Position numbers and translations under genes: made by a program
Shown here: in pieces, positions 47,321 to 59,842 of the stretch
How the letters are laid out: the number at the start of each line of letters is the position of its first letter
Position numbering within the stretch: the stretch's first letter is position 1
Assembly (NCBI GenBank): GCA_027596075.1
Contig: JADGJC010000001.1
Span: forward strand, 254,796-318,795
DNA from: Rhizophlyctis rosea
Taxonomy: Eukaryota > Chytridiomycota > Chytridiomycetes > Rhizophlyctidales > Rhizophlyctidaceae
Direction: 5' to 3'
DNA: 64,000 nucleotides
The notes under the pieces: generated by a model
The model's database searches: none
The model's input: only the letters and a program-made list of their open reading frames with translations
What the model was told of the DNA's origin: nothing

Positions 47321-49897
47321 ATGTTTCGAAAACCAATCGCCTCTACAAAATCACAGACCCAGCTGCGTTCGTCGGAGCGGAGGAAGCTGCGAAGTCGCTT
47401 GCTGGCGGACTTCCCGGTCCTTGAGACTTGCGGCGAGACCTTCGACCGAGTGCTTCCAGCAAAAGAGAGATCAGGGGAAGGGGAGGCACAGGGAGAACTG
47501 ATCGCCAACAAGGTCGTTTGTCACGGTGGAGATCAGATAACGACGTATACGGTCGACGGGCTGCCGCTTCTGTTTAAAAATATAGATGACCAGATCTTTC
47601 CCACCGGTATTTGTTTACTTGTGTTTGACCCTGTCTATAGCCACTTCTTCTCACTTTTAAAAAGTGTACATGTTATGGAGAATACCAAATATACTTCCTA
47701 CCATAATGACTCATGGTCCTGTTCTGCGCAAGTTATTCGATGGGGCAGGTAGCCTTTGGCCGCCGATGTTAACTTGTCGAATGGAAAACTGACAGCTACT
47801 TCACCAGACTTGATGCTCCCGGGTGTCATTGTCCCTGAGAACGGCTTTGGTGATTTTGAGGTTGGCGACATTGTAGCCATTGTGGTCAGAGGAAATCCGT
47901 AGGCATCTGAATTTGAAAACCTCAATCACGGAATCTCGGAATAACCAATGTCAACCTGGTATTCAGCTTTCCAATGGCGGTTGGCACTCTGCTCACGTCT
48001 AGCGAACAAATCAAAAAGGATCAGTACGCCATGCGGGGAAAAGGGGTCAAAATTCTTCATACATATGGAGATCATCTATGGTAGGCCGTCCCTTATCGAA
48101 ACCATCGTGCTGGGACTTGGACGCTCATGGACGCTCATTATCACAAGGGCGCAGGGCGATCAAAGCCACCCACCATCAGCCCTTCCGGACACCGAAAGTG
48201 GTTAGTAAGAATATCAAGATGCAAGTACCCCACCGTCTAACAGTCCCCATTGCAGATGATGAGGCGGAAGAAGCCGAAGATGACACCGCGCAAGCATCTT
48301 CAAAAGAGGCGTTGACGAGAAGTCTGGACGCCAGCTCTCTCAATGATGTGCCGGAGGTCAACGAAAGTCAGGTTCCTGCTCAGGAGGAACCTGCTCCGGA
48401 TGAGCCTGTACAGGAAGCCGCCATAATTCCAGCAGGTGGGTTCATATTGCGAATTCCAATCTCCTTGCGGCACCTCATATGAGTTGCTGCACAGAGATGG
48501 ACGATCTCTTGCAAAACGCGTTTTTGAGCGCAATGAAGAGCAACACATGGAAAGATCCGAAGATTCTCCCAATGTCGTCAACGATCCTATATTCGTCCCA
48601 TATCCTCCCCGCCGGAAATGATATTGATGTGAAAAAGTCTACATACAAGAAGGTTAACGAACTGCAGCCACGCGTCCTTATGTATGATAGTGCTCATGCT
48701 TCGTCACTCATCAGGTCGGCAAGTTCCTGAAAGCGATGGAGAAGAAAGGGATGATCAAGTTGAAGGAGCGGGGTGGCGATGTTCTTTTGATGAGTGTCAA
48801 CCAGCAGCATCCAATGTAAGACTTACAGAAAACGAGATAGCAGTTGATGACTCTGAACAATTATTGGATGTGCAGGATACAAAATCACGAAGACAGGCAC
48901 AGGCCCAAAGAAAAGAAGAAACCGAAGGAACAATCAAACGGTTCTGCTTCTGCGCCGGGAGGAGCAAGTGGGTCTGCAACGGAGACCTTGTCTGTGACTG
49001 AGCTTTACAAAGGAACGTCGGCAGTCAATCGGGTCTTCAACGAGATTGGGTTGAGGTATGTCTCATGGTTGACCGCAATGTGCAATGCAGACCAATTGAC
49101 ATGACCGCAGTGATTCGGCATACTACACTGTATCGGAAGTCCGAAACGCCGTGAACGACTTTGCCAAAGAGAAGGATTTGACGGATAAGCGGAACCCAAG
49201 GTAGTGTTGTCTTCATTTCCGAAAAGTGAAACTTTGCACGCTGACAAGTCTTGACAGAATGGTCAAAATTGAAGCATTGTTGTGTGACGCCGTTCTGGCT
49301 AAGGACGAGTACAATAGCATAGATTATTTACCACGAGACGAGATCGTGCGACGGTATGTGATGCGCTTCAACCTTCAAACACTGCCTCTCATTCATGGGG
49401 ACTATTGACTGACTTCGACCTGGCTATTATAGAATGCTGAACAAAATGCAAGAATTCCATCAAATCAAACTTCCGAATCAAGACGCTGTAGTGAAGAAAG
49501 GTGCACTCAAGCCAGTGCAGGTTGTGGTGGAGCAAAGACAGGGGCGGAAGACCGTGACAAAGATCACGGCCATGGAGCAATTTGGCGTCAACCCGGACGA
49601 TCTGGCTTCGCAACTCAAAGTACGGTGTGCGAGTTCGACGACCGGTAAGTGACGTTTGAATGTTGGGAATGTATTGATCCCCATCTGGAAGGAGGAGATC
49701 GCTGATACCCCACGCCAGTTACACCCCTTCCGACAAAAGCCAATGCACCACCATTACATGAGGTTTTGGTGCAGGGATCCAAAGTGAAGGAAGTGTTCGA
49801 GTGCTTAGGGCAGTATGGTATCCCCTTCACAGGGGTGGGCGGACCAAACGTCAGCAGTAAATTTGTAGAAATGGTGGATAAGACAAAGAAGAAATGA
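47321..49897 (+). CDS. eIF2D (ligatin) translation factor
   Basis: Ribosome-binding protein that recycles 40S subunits and delivers tRNA without GTP. The N-terminal DUF1947-like part opens MFRKPIASTKSQTQLRSSERR. The PUA domain reads LMLPGVIVPENGFGDFEVGD, then VAIVVRGNPFPMAVGTLL and YGDHLWWDLD. A long acidic linker follows (DDEAEEAEDD). Next come the SWIB-like region (MDDLLQNAFLSAMK, VGKFLKAMEKKGMIKLKER) and the C-terminal SUI1 domain (KPVQVVVEQRQGRKTVTKIT, LEQFGV-like segment and VKEVFECLGQYGIPFTGVGG). The gene has about a dozen short exons. The junctions around 47740-47820 are unclear, where the expected sequence just before LMLPGV does not read through cleanly. Stop at 49897. It converges with the H+-ATPase gene. 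Confidence 0.88.
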
Positions 49898-50172
49898 CGG
49901 ATTTGCAAAACGGAAGGGGATTTTCATTCATCAAATATACACATGTAAAAACAAGCAGGAAAAAAATTCATCAACACGCAACTATTGCTGGTATGTAACC
50001 TAGCCTTTTCTCATTTCCGGGTGATGGCTTTCGAACATGGCCTTTGCTGCTGGCTGTGTCATGAGTGGCTCATGACTCCGGTGACGGTCGAGATTATCCA
50101 TCGTCCCAGTTGCACTGCTGACGTTGCTGCTTTGGGGACTATGAATTTCCAAAACGTCAGTGGCAGTTGCTG

Positions 50173-53100
50173 TTATTCAGGGCACCCAAGTGCTCCGAAA
50201 GGCCCTTCAACATACCTGACAGACGGCCTGGTTGAGGGAGCAAGTGGCTTCAACGTACTCCCATTGGTATCATTCGACCCCTCCGATCCGGTGCTGACAT
50301 TGCTCTTCAAGTTGTTCACCACTTGCGCCATAAGGACGACCTTCCTCATCTTTTCGACGTTCCGCTGCACCCGCTCCTTCACGACTTGCTTCTCCTTCCG
50401 GACTTTGAGCTTCTCACGGCGCGCCGGAGAGGGCCAGAGTGTCGCCGTGAGCTCGAATGACCAGTACCTCGTTATCATCACTTTGATGACGTCCAGGACC
50501 ATGAAAGAGATTGTAGAAATGGCTAGGATGGACACACCCCATCCCCATCCACTACAGAAAATGATTGTCAGTGATTGCACTTGCCCATGAAGGAAATTTT
50601 GCGAACTCACATGGGAACAGCTTCGAAGAAATCGACTCCATAGATACTCATGAACATGGCGAAAATCTGCGTCCCTCCCACAGCGGCGATGAAGATCCAA
50701 CTCGGCACCGACTCCCAGAACCAGCCTGGAACTCGGGTGGAGAAGATGACGAAGTGAGGGCAGGAACTGATTTGAAGGTACATAATTGTTTGCACCATCG
50801 CATGATCAAGACCGAAGGCGTATTTAGCGGTGAAGAAGTGGGCGAAGGAAATGCACATGAGGCAGAAGCCGAGAACGGCCGAAAGGGTGAGCAGTTGTCC
50901 GAGCCGCCATTTGTCGGGCCGGCCGGAGATTTTGGCGTTGTCGACGGAGATGACAAGTGTTGCAGCGTCGTTCAGGACCTGTATGGGGATTATAAGTTGT
51001 CTGGGCATGCACATAAGATTATGCTATGATGACTACATACGGCAATCAGAATGACGAGACGATCAGGCAGGACGAAGTCAAAAGCCAAAATCGAAATGAA
51101 GAAGAAGATGAGGAAATGGATGGTGGACGTGATACGGTAAACTGCACGTGCGCATTAGAAACTGCCCATCGACATAGGCGGCAATTCCAGCATGCTCTCA
51201 CCAGCATAACTGCGCATCCGTTGGAAGATCGCCCGACTCGTCTCAATCCCGTCGACGATAGTGCTCAGACCAGGCGCCAAAAGCACAATATCCGCAGCAC
51301 TACGAGCAGCATCCGTACACCCATGTACAGCAATCCCAACATTGGCCTTCTTCAACGCCGGCGCATCGTTGACTCCATCCCCCGTCATTCCCACCAAGTA
51401 TCCCTTCTTCTGCAAAAGCTCCACCACCCGGTATTTGTGTTCTGGAATCACCTGTCCGAACCCATCACATTTCTCCACCCTCTCTGTCAACGATGCCTCA
51501 TCCATCGTCTCATCCACCAGTTTCAACGCCGACAGAATGTTCCGATGTAATCCCAACCGCTTCGCAACTTCCTTGGCGATGGTGATTTGATCCCCCGTAA
51601 TCATCTTCACTTCCACACCCAGTTTCTGACATTCCCGAATGGTATGCCCAGAATCAGGTCGAGGAGGATCCAACAGTGAGATCATTCCGACAAGCCCGAA
51701 CTGCTTCATCTCCGGATCAATTGTCCGCGCTACACCCAACGCTCGTAGACCCCGCTTTGCCAGTTCAAGCACTGCATCTTCGGCCTCGTCGTGCCCACCG
51801 CACATATGAGCAATGACATGGGGAGCACCCTTGATGCAACGGAACTGTTCGCCTGTTTGAGTGTTGCGGACAGTCGCTTCGGTGTATTTGCTGACGGGGT
51901 TGAAGGGGATGAAGCCTGTGACCTTGTAGCCGGGGACGGCGTGGCCCTTATCGGGACGATCTTTGAGGATTTGTACTTTTTCCTCGGCAGCGTGTCGCAC
52001 GGCGAGCTCGATGGCATCTTGCGCCCCAGGCTCAGACGCGAAGAATGCGACGAGTAAGAGGTCCTCGTCCGTGTACTGCTCGCCAGTCCCACGGAAGTCA
52101 GTCGCTGTGGCTCCCTTGTTTGCGAGAAAAGGTTTATCGAATGTCAGTTCATTGAGGGTCAAAGTCCCGGTCTTGTCTGCAATGAGAAGAAATCATCAGT
52201 TTCTGGGTGCGACTGCATATTGCTGAAGCCCTCCACCATACCAGAGCAAAGCACAGAGACGGAAGCAAGCTCTTCAATCGCCGTCAGCCGTTTGATGATC
52301 ACTTGTTTTGCGGCCAGTTCTTTTGCACCCACGGCCATGGTCACTGACATCACGGTCGGTAAACCGACGGGAATCGCAGCAATGGTCAACACCACCACGA
52401 TTTTGAGCGCATCAATGAACCGCATCTTCTTCGAGCCTAAGCAATACACGAGGAGAATGATGACGACCATAGTCTGCGTTGCGACGACATGAGTAATCTT
52501 CCAACAAACCACATCGCGAATGCCCCTTCACTTACGATGGTGATCACCACCAGGAAGTTGCCGATGTTGTTGATGATCTTTTGGAAATGTCCAGCGTCTG
52601 TCGTGACATTGATCAAATTTGCAGCGCGGCCGATGAACGTGTGAACACCCGTCTTGGTAACAACGGCAAGCATTTGCCCTACATTGGAGTTTTGAATGGA
52701 TGTCCAGACACTTGAACATTGATTTCTTGGCACACTAACCTTGTTTAATGATGGAACTTGAGTATGCCGTAGCACCCTTGCCCTTGTTTACAGGCAAAGA
52801 CTCTCCCGTAAGTGCTGACTGATCAATTGTAAGTTGACCGTCTGTCTCCTCGTGCGTCACACTGAGACCCAGCAATCTACGAAGATGGCCGTTTCAGTAG
52901 GCAATCTACGATTGGGATATGATCACGCTCGTACCGGCAATCTGCTGGGATGATATCTCCTAATCTCAATGCAATAATATCCCCTGGTACGAGTAATTGG
53001 GCATCGACCTCCACCAACTTTCCGTTTCGATATGTTTTGCATTTGAGTGCGAGAGTATTCTTCAACGCGTCCAAAGCGCTTTCTGCTTTCGCTTCTTCGA

Positions 53101-53538
53101 AGAAGCCAATGCAAGCATTGATGATGAGGACGGCGACAAGGATACCAAAATCTAGGTGGGGAGAGCAGGCCTGTGTTATGAATGAATTTGCCAGTAGGAA
53201 GGCATGCTAGACTTCCCACCTATCCAGTCACCGACGATTGCTGATACTACGCATGCGATTTCGAGGAGAACGGAAATGGCTCCACCGAAGTATGATAGGA
53301 ATTTGAGAAAGGGGTTCGTTTTCTTTTCCTCGATTTCTGTTTCAGACTAAATAAGAAAATGGTAACCGCGACGCCTCTCCGAAGGATGCGTACCATTCTT
53401 GCCGAACTTGACCAGACGCTCTTGCACCTCCTGATCCGTCAAGCCCTGCTCCGGGTTGGTCTTTATTAGCTCCTCAAGTTCTGGCTCCAGCTTATCGTCC
53501 ACTTCGACGTGTTCGTCGGGCTTCTTATTCTCTGCCAT
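50173..53538 (-). CDS. Plasma-membrane H+-ATPase (P3A-type)
   Basis: P-type proton pump that energises the plasma membrane. Order of motifs: acidic N-terminus ([15 protein letters not shown]), [18 protein letters not shown], then [13 protein letters not shown] with the phosphorylated Asp, [47 protein letters not shown] and [12 protein letters not shown]. The last two identify the type III (proton pump) class. The Asp codon of DKTGT is split by an intron. Ten hydrophobic helices are seen, the later ones around [18 protein letters not shown] and [18 protein letters not shown]. The C-terminal tail of about 80 residues is basic then Ser/Thr-rich and could be an autoinhibitory region. Start 53538 and stop 50173 are firm; exons are many. 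Divergent from beta-tubulin. Confidence 0.93.
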
Positions 53539-54181
53539 GACTTCGCGATAGTTTCAGATGATGTGCACAAGAAGGCTGAAGGAGGTGATATAGGCAACGT
53601 CTTGTGGGGTAGAGAGTGCAGGCGAGAATATAGGATAGTATCTACAGGGTAATAAAGTAAATCAAGATGGACAACGCGAAGCAGGTTGTCGCTGTGAAAG
53701 ACCGACCAGTACCGTATCAACACTGTGTGGGTGAGACCCTGTGTATAGATATTTGTAATATTGATAGGGCCGGAAGTGCGATTAAGTGGTGTCTGTGAAT
53801 CTCAGCGAATTGAATGCAATCGGGTACTCAGTGGCATTGACACGTGCGGTGCGGCCCAAATCGGATGATGCAGCAAAAAGGTCTGACAGCGCAATAAACA
53901 GTGGGGCAGTTCGGGTGAGGGATACTGAGACTGTTCCCGTGGGTTCTCAGCCAAAGGGTCTCTCCATGATGATCCAAAATGCTGGGTGCCAGTGGGTGGT
54001 GGGTTTGCAACTCTTTTTGCTGACGTAAGCCGAAACCTGTGCCCCCATTGAATCCACAAGGCCTTTCTGCCACACGCGTCATCATTTTTGTTCAATGGTC
54101 GCCACAACAACTTGCATCTTCGTCTCTCCACATTGAGCACTTTAAATAGCTTTGTAAACGTATATACTAAACGGAACATTC
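53539..54181. other. Divergent promoter region
   Basis: Shared upstream region of the H+-ATPase and beta-tubulin genes, both normally highly expressed. A TTTAAATA element lies about 40 nt upstream of the tubulin ATG. No gene seen. Confidence 0.45.
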
Positions 54182-56120
54182 ATGCGCGAAATAATCAACA
54201 TCCAGACCGGTCAGTGCGGGAACCAGCTGTCGACAAAATTCTGGTAAGGAACTCTTCTTGGATTGTTCTCAACTTTCTGACGGTTGATAGCTTGAAAATT
54301 GACCATGAGTACTTGGATTGCATCCGCATCCAAGGGAAGTCATAAGCGATGAGCACGGAATCGATCCCACAGGCCGATATCAGGGAACATCGGACTTGCA
54401 GGCGCAGGTACAACAAATTCCATTCTACTATCGAGAGTAGATGCTTACCTTGGATATCACAGCGTCTGAATGTTTACTATAATGAAGCAATGGGAGGCAA
54501 ATATGTTCCGAGATCCGTCCTCGTGGACTTAGAGCCAGGGACAATGGACACCATCCGTGGCAGTCCTTATGGACAATTGTTTAGACCGGATAACTTTGTC
54601 TTCGGACAATCGGGAGCAGGCAACAACTGGGCCAAGGGTTACTACACGGAGGGTGCTGAGTTGGTCGACCCTGTCCTGGATGTGGTGCGGAAAGAGGCGG
54701 AGAGTTGTGATGCACTGCAGGGCTTTCAGATTGTCCATTCCTTGGGCGGTGGGACGGGAAGTGGATTGGGCAGTTTGATTATGAGCAAGGTAGTGATGGG
54801 TGTGGTTTTGCATTTGTTGACCAACTGACGAATCCTGGCAACAGATCCGAGAAGAGTATCCAGACCGAATGCTGTGCACATTTTCCGTTGTTCCTAGTCC
54901 CAAAGTGTCTGACACAGTTGTTGAGCCGTACAATGCAACCCTGTCAGTACATCAACTAGTTGAAAACTGTGATGAGACTTTTTGCATTGATAACGAAGCG
55001 CTTTATGACATCTGGTGAGATGTTTGCCCTTAAAAAGTTGGCGGCAGACTCGGCGCGGACTCAACCTTCAACATGAGCAGCATGCGGACGTTAAAGCTTA
55101 CCAGCCCCACCTATGGAGATCTCAACCATCTTGTTTCCGCAGTGATGAGTGGAATAACTACTTGTTTGCGCTTTCCCGGGCAGCTGAGTGAGTCTGAGTC
55201 TGCATACGGAACTGCATGATCTGCAACAAATGGTGGTGCTCACTACTTTAATGATGACAGATGCTGACCTCCGCAAACTGGCTGTGAATATGGTTCCTTT
55301 TCCTCGATTGCACTTCTTTACGGTCGGATTTGCACCTTTGACAGGTAAACAAAGAAATTGAATGCATCTATCCCATTCCCTTCTCAACCGGCATCTCCTA
55401 TATGTAGCTAGGGGCACGCAAGCGTACAGACCGACAACAGTCCCTGAACTCACCAACCAGCTCTTTGATGCAAAGAATATGATGGCGGCATGCGACCCAC
55501 GTCACGGCCGATATTTGACTGTTGCAACATTCTTTAGAGGGAGGATCAGCACCCGAGAGGTGGACGAGCAGATGTTGGTGAGCAGGAGTTTGATGTCGGC
55601 TGTTGCTGGATCGGCTGTTGCTGGACTGGATGAAGATTCTCAAATCGGTTTTTAGAATGTACAGGCGAAGAACTCCAGCTACTTTGTTGAATGGATCCCG
55701 AACAATGTCAAGACGGCCAGTTAAGTTGCTAAGTTTCCATTTGGATAGGGGTATTACTCATGCCATTGCAATCATAGTATGCGATATTCCACCTCGCGGA
55801 CTTCGCATGTCCGCCACTTTTATAGGAAATTCTACTTCCATTCAGGAATTATTCAGGTAAGACACGCAATGTAATGTCACCACAACGGTTTGAATCAAAA
55901 TCCTCAGCCCTGAATCCTTTCCAGACGCATTCAAGTGCAATTCTCAGCCATGTTTCGCCGCAAAGCATTCTTGCATTGGTATACAGGAGAAGGAATGGAT
56001 GAGATGGAGTTTACAGAAGCTGAGTCAAACTTGAATGATTTGATGTCGGAATATCAGCAGTATCAGGATGCGACAGTTGAGGAGGATGGCGAAGATGAAG
56101 GAGAGCTTGAGGCTGAATAG
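54182..56120 (+). CDS. Beta-tubulin, ten-exon gene
   Basis: Exons 54182-54243, 54335-54407, 54463-54789, 54845-55014, 55081-55187, 55261-55344, 55408-55577, 55656-55719, 55778-55856 and 55925-56120 join exactly to 443 residues. GTP-binding and polymerising subunit of microtubules. It has the MREI autoregulatory start, QTGQCGNQ, the GTPase loop GGGTGSGLG, the C-terminal [20 protein letters not shown] and a short acidic tail. Departures from common fungal beta-tubulins include [27 protein letters not shown] and VENCDETF. The benzimidazole-contact residues Glu198 and Phe200 (in DETFC) are present. It may be one of several isotypes. Intron density is high, and splice sites split several conserved codons. 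Confidence 0.96.
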
Positions 56121-56971
56121 TTGTGCCTGTATGTGTTGGCATGTAGATCTGGCATTTAGTCATGTTGTAGAGTATGTAGATGAGGATTTAGCTTAGTAGA
56201 GGCTTTGTAGTGCAGGAGATGTTTCCAGGGATTTATGCCAAAAATTAGGTGCTGGGGGCTGTTGATCCTAGACTTCTAAGATAGCGCTGTTTGGCTTGGT
56301 GAATTACCAAAAATTTCGCTGCATCAAATCACGTTTGCTATCGCATCAAGCTCAATTGTCAGTTTGCCTTGGCTTTCATTTGCTGGATATCACAGTAAGC
56401 GTCGGCTGCTCAAGGGAACTTTAGCATGGGCCACTCAATGTTGAGTGCCACAGCCAACATCACTCGCTCAATAGGAGGCTGTAAGTGTCATATGGTATGT
56501 ACTGAAATAGATAGTGAATTTGGGAAGTTGTGGGACAGTCCTTTAATTGCTATCGGAATGTGCAATGCATTGAGGGAAGACAGATGCGCAACCCTGTTCA
56601 TCACCATCAATGCTTATACTAAGTCAAGACTGGTTTTAGGATCCACATTGCGTTCCGCCTTTTCCTTCAACGAAAAGTAGAATTCGGGCGACAGCTGTGT
56701 AGTATGTATGTGTTGATCTGCTGGGAGCCTGGGACCCTCGCGTTCCTTTTGGAGGCTGCCACCCGCAGGAGGCCAAGCCTCACCATCACATGCTCCTTCC
56801 ACTGGCGTTCATCAAATGCATCCAATGCATCCAATCCATCTGATCCTGCACATTCCTTCTCCAATTTGCTTACACGCCACCTCATCCATTATTTATGGCT
56901 CAAAGAACCTCTTCTCAGTAGCTTTTGACAGCTTCCCAGACCCCATTCACACATTCAACACCATCGACTAT
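56121..56971. other. Intergenic, no gene seen
   Basis: Between beta-tubulin and the DGAT1-like gene, same strand. A small direct repeat of aatgcatcc (about 56815-56842) is present. No domain or RNA gene recognised. Confidence 0.45.
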
Positions 56972-59240
56972 ATGAGCCAGGAAATACCAGCAGCCGTCAT
57001 GTCCAACTATGCTGGCATCGCCAGTGAGGGCCTGCGCTCGCGGATCGCGTCGTCTGTAAAAGATGAGGGCGACATCGGCACCGAAAGTTTGAAAAAGGAA
57101 TCCATCAAGGTCGAAGGCAACGCGGCTCCTTCCCACACTGACGTTTCCTCCAACTCTACCGAATCGGCCCCGGCTAATGTAACGGCTCCTGTCGGTGATT
57201 CCATCAAGCAGGAGGACGAGCCAGCCCCTCGCAGGAACCGACTACGGAGCTTTTCCCACACTCTGCTCATCCACACCGTGAACCGTGCATCCCCGTTGTC
57301 AAAGGAGGTATATACTCGTTCTTGACCTGTAGCTTTTACAAGCGTGGGATTGATGCGTCTGCACAGAGTCCCGAACAAAACTTCCGAGGGTTCTTCAACC
57401 TTTCTATGCTCCTTCTGGCAGTTACGAATCTGCGCCTGATCATTGAGAACTACATGAAATACGGGTTCTTGCTCTCGCTTCCATTCTCGGGTGTAGCATG
57501 GGGTGACATCGGATGGGCATTGCTGAGTTTCGTCATCCAAACGGTGCGCAATCCGGGGTTTCTCATGTTCATCACCATAGCATGTCACTGTGTTTACTAA
57601 ATGTAAACAAATCAGATCAACGTTCTGATCGCGTACGGTCTCGAAGACTGGGCGAAGAGAGATCCATTGCCGGACCGCCCTACGCGTTACCGAGTCAAAG
57701 TATGCCATATCATCAACATCACGGTTACTATCGTGAGCGCCACCGCCATCTGCTGGTACCACATCCATCATCCGGCAATATCGTCCATACCGCTGTTTTC
57801 GGCCACCATCTTGTTCTTGAAGTTGGTGTCGTACTCCTTGGTTTGTGCCGATATGCGACGGGAAACGGCTCTTCAGATGTTCCCCAAGCGACAGGAAGAA
57901 TCATCGGCCAGGGATGCGCGCCTTCCGGCTGAAAGTGAGAGCATCGAGGGACATGAAGTTCGATACCCGCAGAATATTACTATTCAGAATCTATTGTACT
58001 TTGTGTTTGCACCGACATTGGTGAGAATGGCCGAAAAGCAGACGAGAGTCTGAAGACCTCAATATGATATGAGATTGATGTGAATATGCTTTACCAGGTC
58101 TACCAACCTGTCTACCCACGGACCAAGCGTTTCCGCCGGAAGTTCTTCTTGAAGCGCTTGGCGGAGTTTTCCATGGGAATCGCTGCGATGTACTTGATCG
58201 GCGCACAATATGCCGGTAGGTGGCGTATCCGCAGAATATCAAGGCGTTCGTTCTGATGACTTTGCTTTTTAGCACCTACTCTGCGAAATTCTCTAATTTA
58301 CGTCGAAGAGCTCCAGCCAGTGCGGCTCGTTGAGCGCATTCTGAAATTGTCTTTGATCAGGTAAAACCAGGCACATGCACACTTTGACGGATCCATCTGA
58401 CCGCAACTCAGTGTCGTCATGTGGTTGTTGATGTTCTGGTGTTTCTTCCATTGCTGGCTCAATCTGATTGCGGTTAGTGGAGATGCTTTATTTTCGTTAC
58501 CAAAGTTGAGTCGAGACTCATCCAGATGTGCAGGAGGTTCTCCGCTTTGGCGATCGACGCTTCTATCTACCGGTAATTGAGCAAGTACCGCTCGTTAATG
58601 AACCGATGTTAAATGCTGTTTACAGTGGTGGAATGCCAAAGATGTCGCCGAATATTGGAGGCTGTGGAACACTCCGGTCTACAATTGGGGTATTGCTCGT
58701 CGGCAGCCACGGAGCGACACATCGGCTGACTCACCATCTGCTTTCAGGCAAACGGCATGTATACCTCCCTATGGTGATCAACCACAAAATACCTAACATG
58801 GCTGGCACGCTGGTGGTCTTCACGATATCAGCATTGCTGCACGAGCTGTTGATCGGTATCCCCACGCATTGCATCAAGGGCTGGGCGTTTTGGTATGCCT
58901 TATTCCCCTCCGAATTCATTTTGACCGAGTCCGGGCTGATTGACCTTGCTCTCAAGGGGAATGATGTTGCAAATACCATTGGTGTTCGGGACGCAGTTGC
59001 TGGATCGTCTGCGAGAAAGATTCCGGGGACAGAATGATGGGAAGATTTTCGATACGATCGGAAATTACATCTTCTGGGTGAGCTTTACGATTGTGGGACA
59101 GCCGACTGCTGTGTTGTTGTACTATTATCATTATGTGGCTAGGGTAAGTTGGTGTTGTAATGATGTTTTGCATTTCGTTTATGCTGCCGACCATACTAAC
59201 CGCTCTTTTCGTGGAATAGCAAAAGGGCCTAGCTGTTTGA
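56972..59240 (+). CDS. DGAT1-like acyl-CoA:diacylglycerol acyltransferase (MBOAT)
   Basis: Membrane-bound O-acyltransferase of the ACAT/DGAT1 branch, making triacylglycerol in the endoplasmic reticulum. A polar N-terminal region of about 110 residues ends in RNRLRSFSHTLLIHTVNRAS, followed by SPEQNFRGFFNLSMLLLAVTN. Further family segments are FAPTLVYQPVYPRTKRFRR and RLWNTPVYNWGI. The catalytic His is in ISALLHELLIGIP, after KRHVYLPMV. The FYxDWWN acyl-binding motif appears as FYLPWWN across an exon junction, so the usual Asp is replaced by Pro if the splice is right. About nine exons with short introns. The last is tiny, reading QKGLAV before the stop at 59240. Start 56972 (MSQEIPAAV). Sterol acyltransferase is the main alternative. 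Confidence 0.83.
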
Positions 59241-59718
59241 GGTGATTTGGTGGAGGGAAGATGATGACGGGTTATTTGGGTGTAATTTACTGTGTAAAGC
59301 TACATAGATGTTGCGGCTCAGCTGCTATGCGAATGAGAAACTCTCTGCTGGAATTCAATGCTCTTATCGTTATGCTGAAAACTCTTGGACAATTTGACTG
59401 TGAACGGATTGAAAGGAAAATTTCCACGAAGTGTCATACCAGCCATCTTGTGGAAAGAGTATCTGTGCCAGGACGTCTTTGCTCTCATGTGGAACAATCG
59501 GTGTATGAGCTCAAACGCAGCCAATGCTGCGTAGCGAGCAGAGCAGATTCAGTAACAACACGTTCAAAACTGTGAATCATGGCGAACAAGGATCACACGA
59601 ATCTTTATGGGCCCATCAAACACAAAAACATAATGGAAATGAGCTGAGCAGTTCATCCCCCTCCGCGCCACCCCGGAAAAACTGTGAAATTGTTGCCAGG
59701 GAGAACTGTTCTGCGTCA

Positions 59719-59804
59719 AGAACCACTATTGCAGACCCAAACTTTGATTCCCGAACTATTAGACGCAGAACCACTATTGCAGACCCAAACTTTTGATTCC
59801 CGAA
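59719..59804 (+). repeat. Two-copy direct repeat resembling a tRNA 3' half
   Basis: Copies at 59719-59755 and 59767-59804 are identical except for one extra T, spaced 48 nt apart start to start. Each contains GCAGACCC then TTGATTCCCG, resembling the T-arm side of the adjacent tRNA-Gly (GCAGACCC then TTCGATTCCCGG) with mostly G-to-A and C-to-T differences. They lie on the strand opposite the tRNA. Confidence 0.7.
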
Positions 59805-59810
59805 AGATTT

Positions 59811-59818
59811 AAAAAAAA
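59811..59818 (-). terminator. Pol III terminator of tRNA-Gly
   Basis: A run of eight A on the + strand is a run of eight T on the tRNA strand, starting 25 nt beyond the tRNA 3' end. T-runs of this length stop RNA polymerase III. Confidence 0.6.
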
Positions 59819-59842
59819 GATGTATGTAATCGACATGACCAG

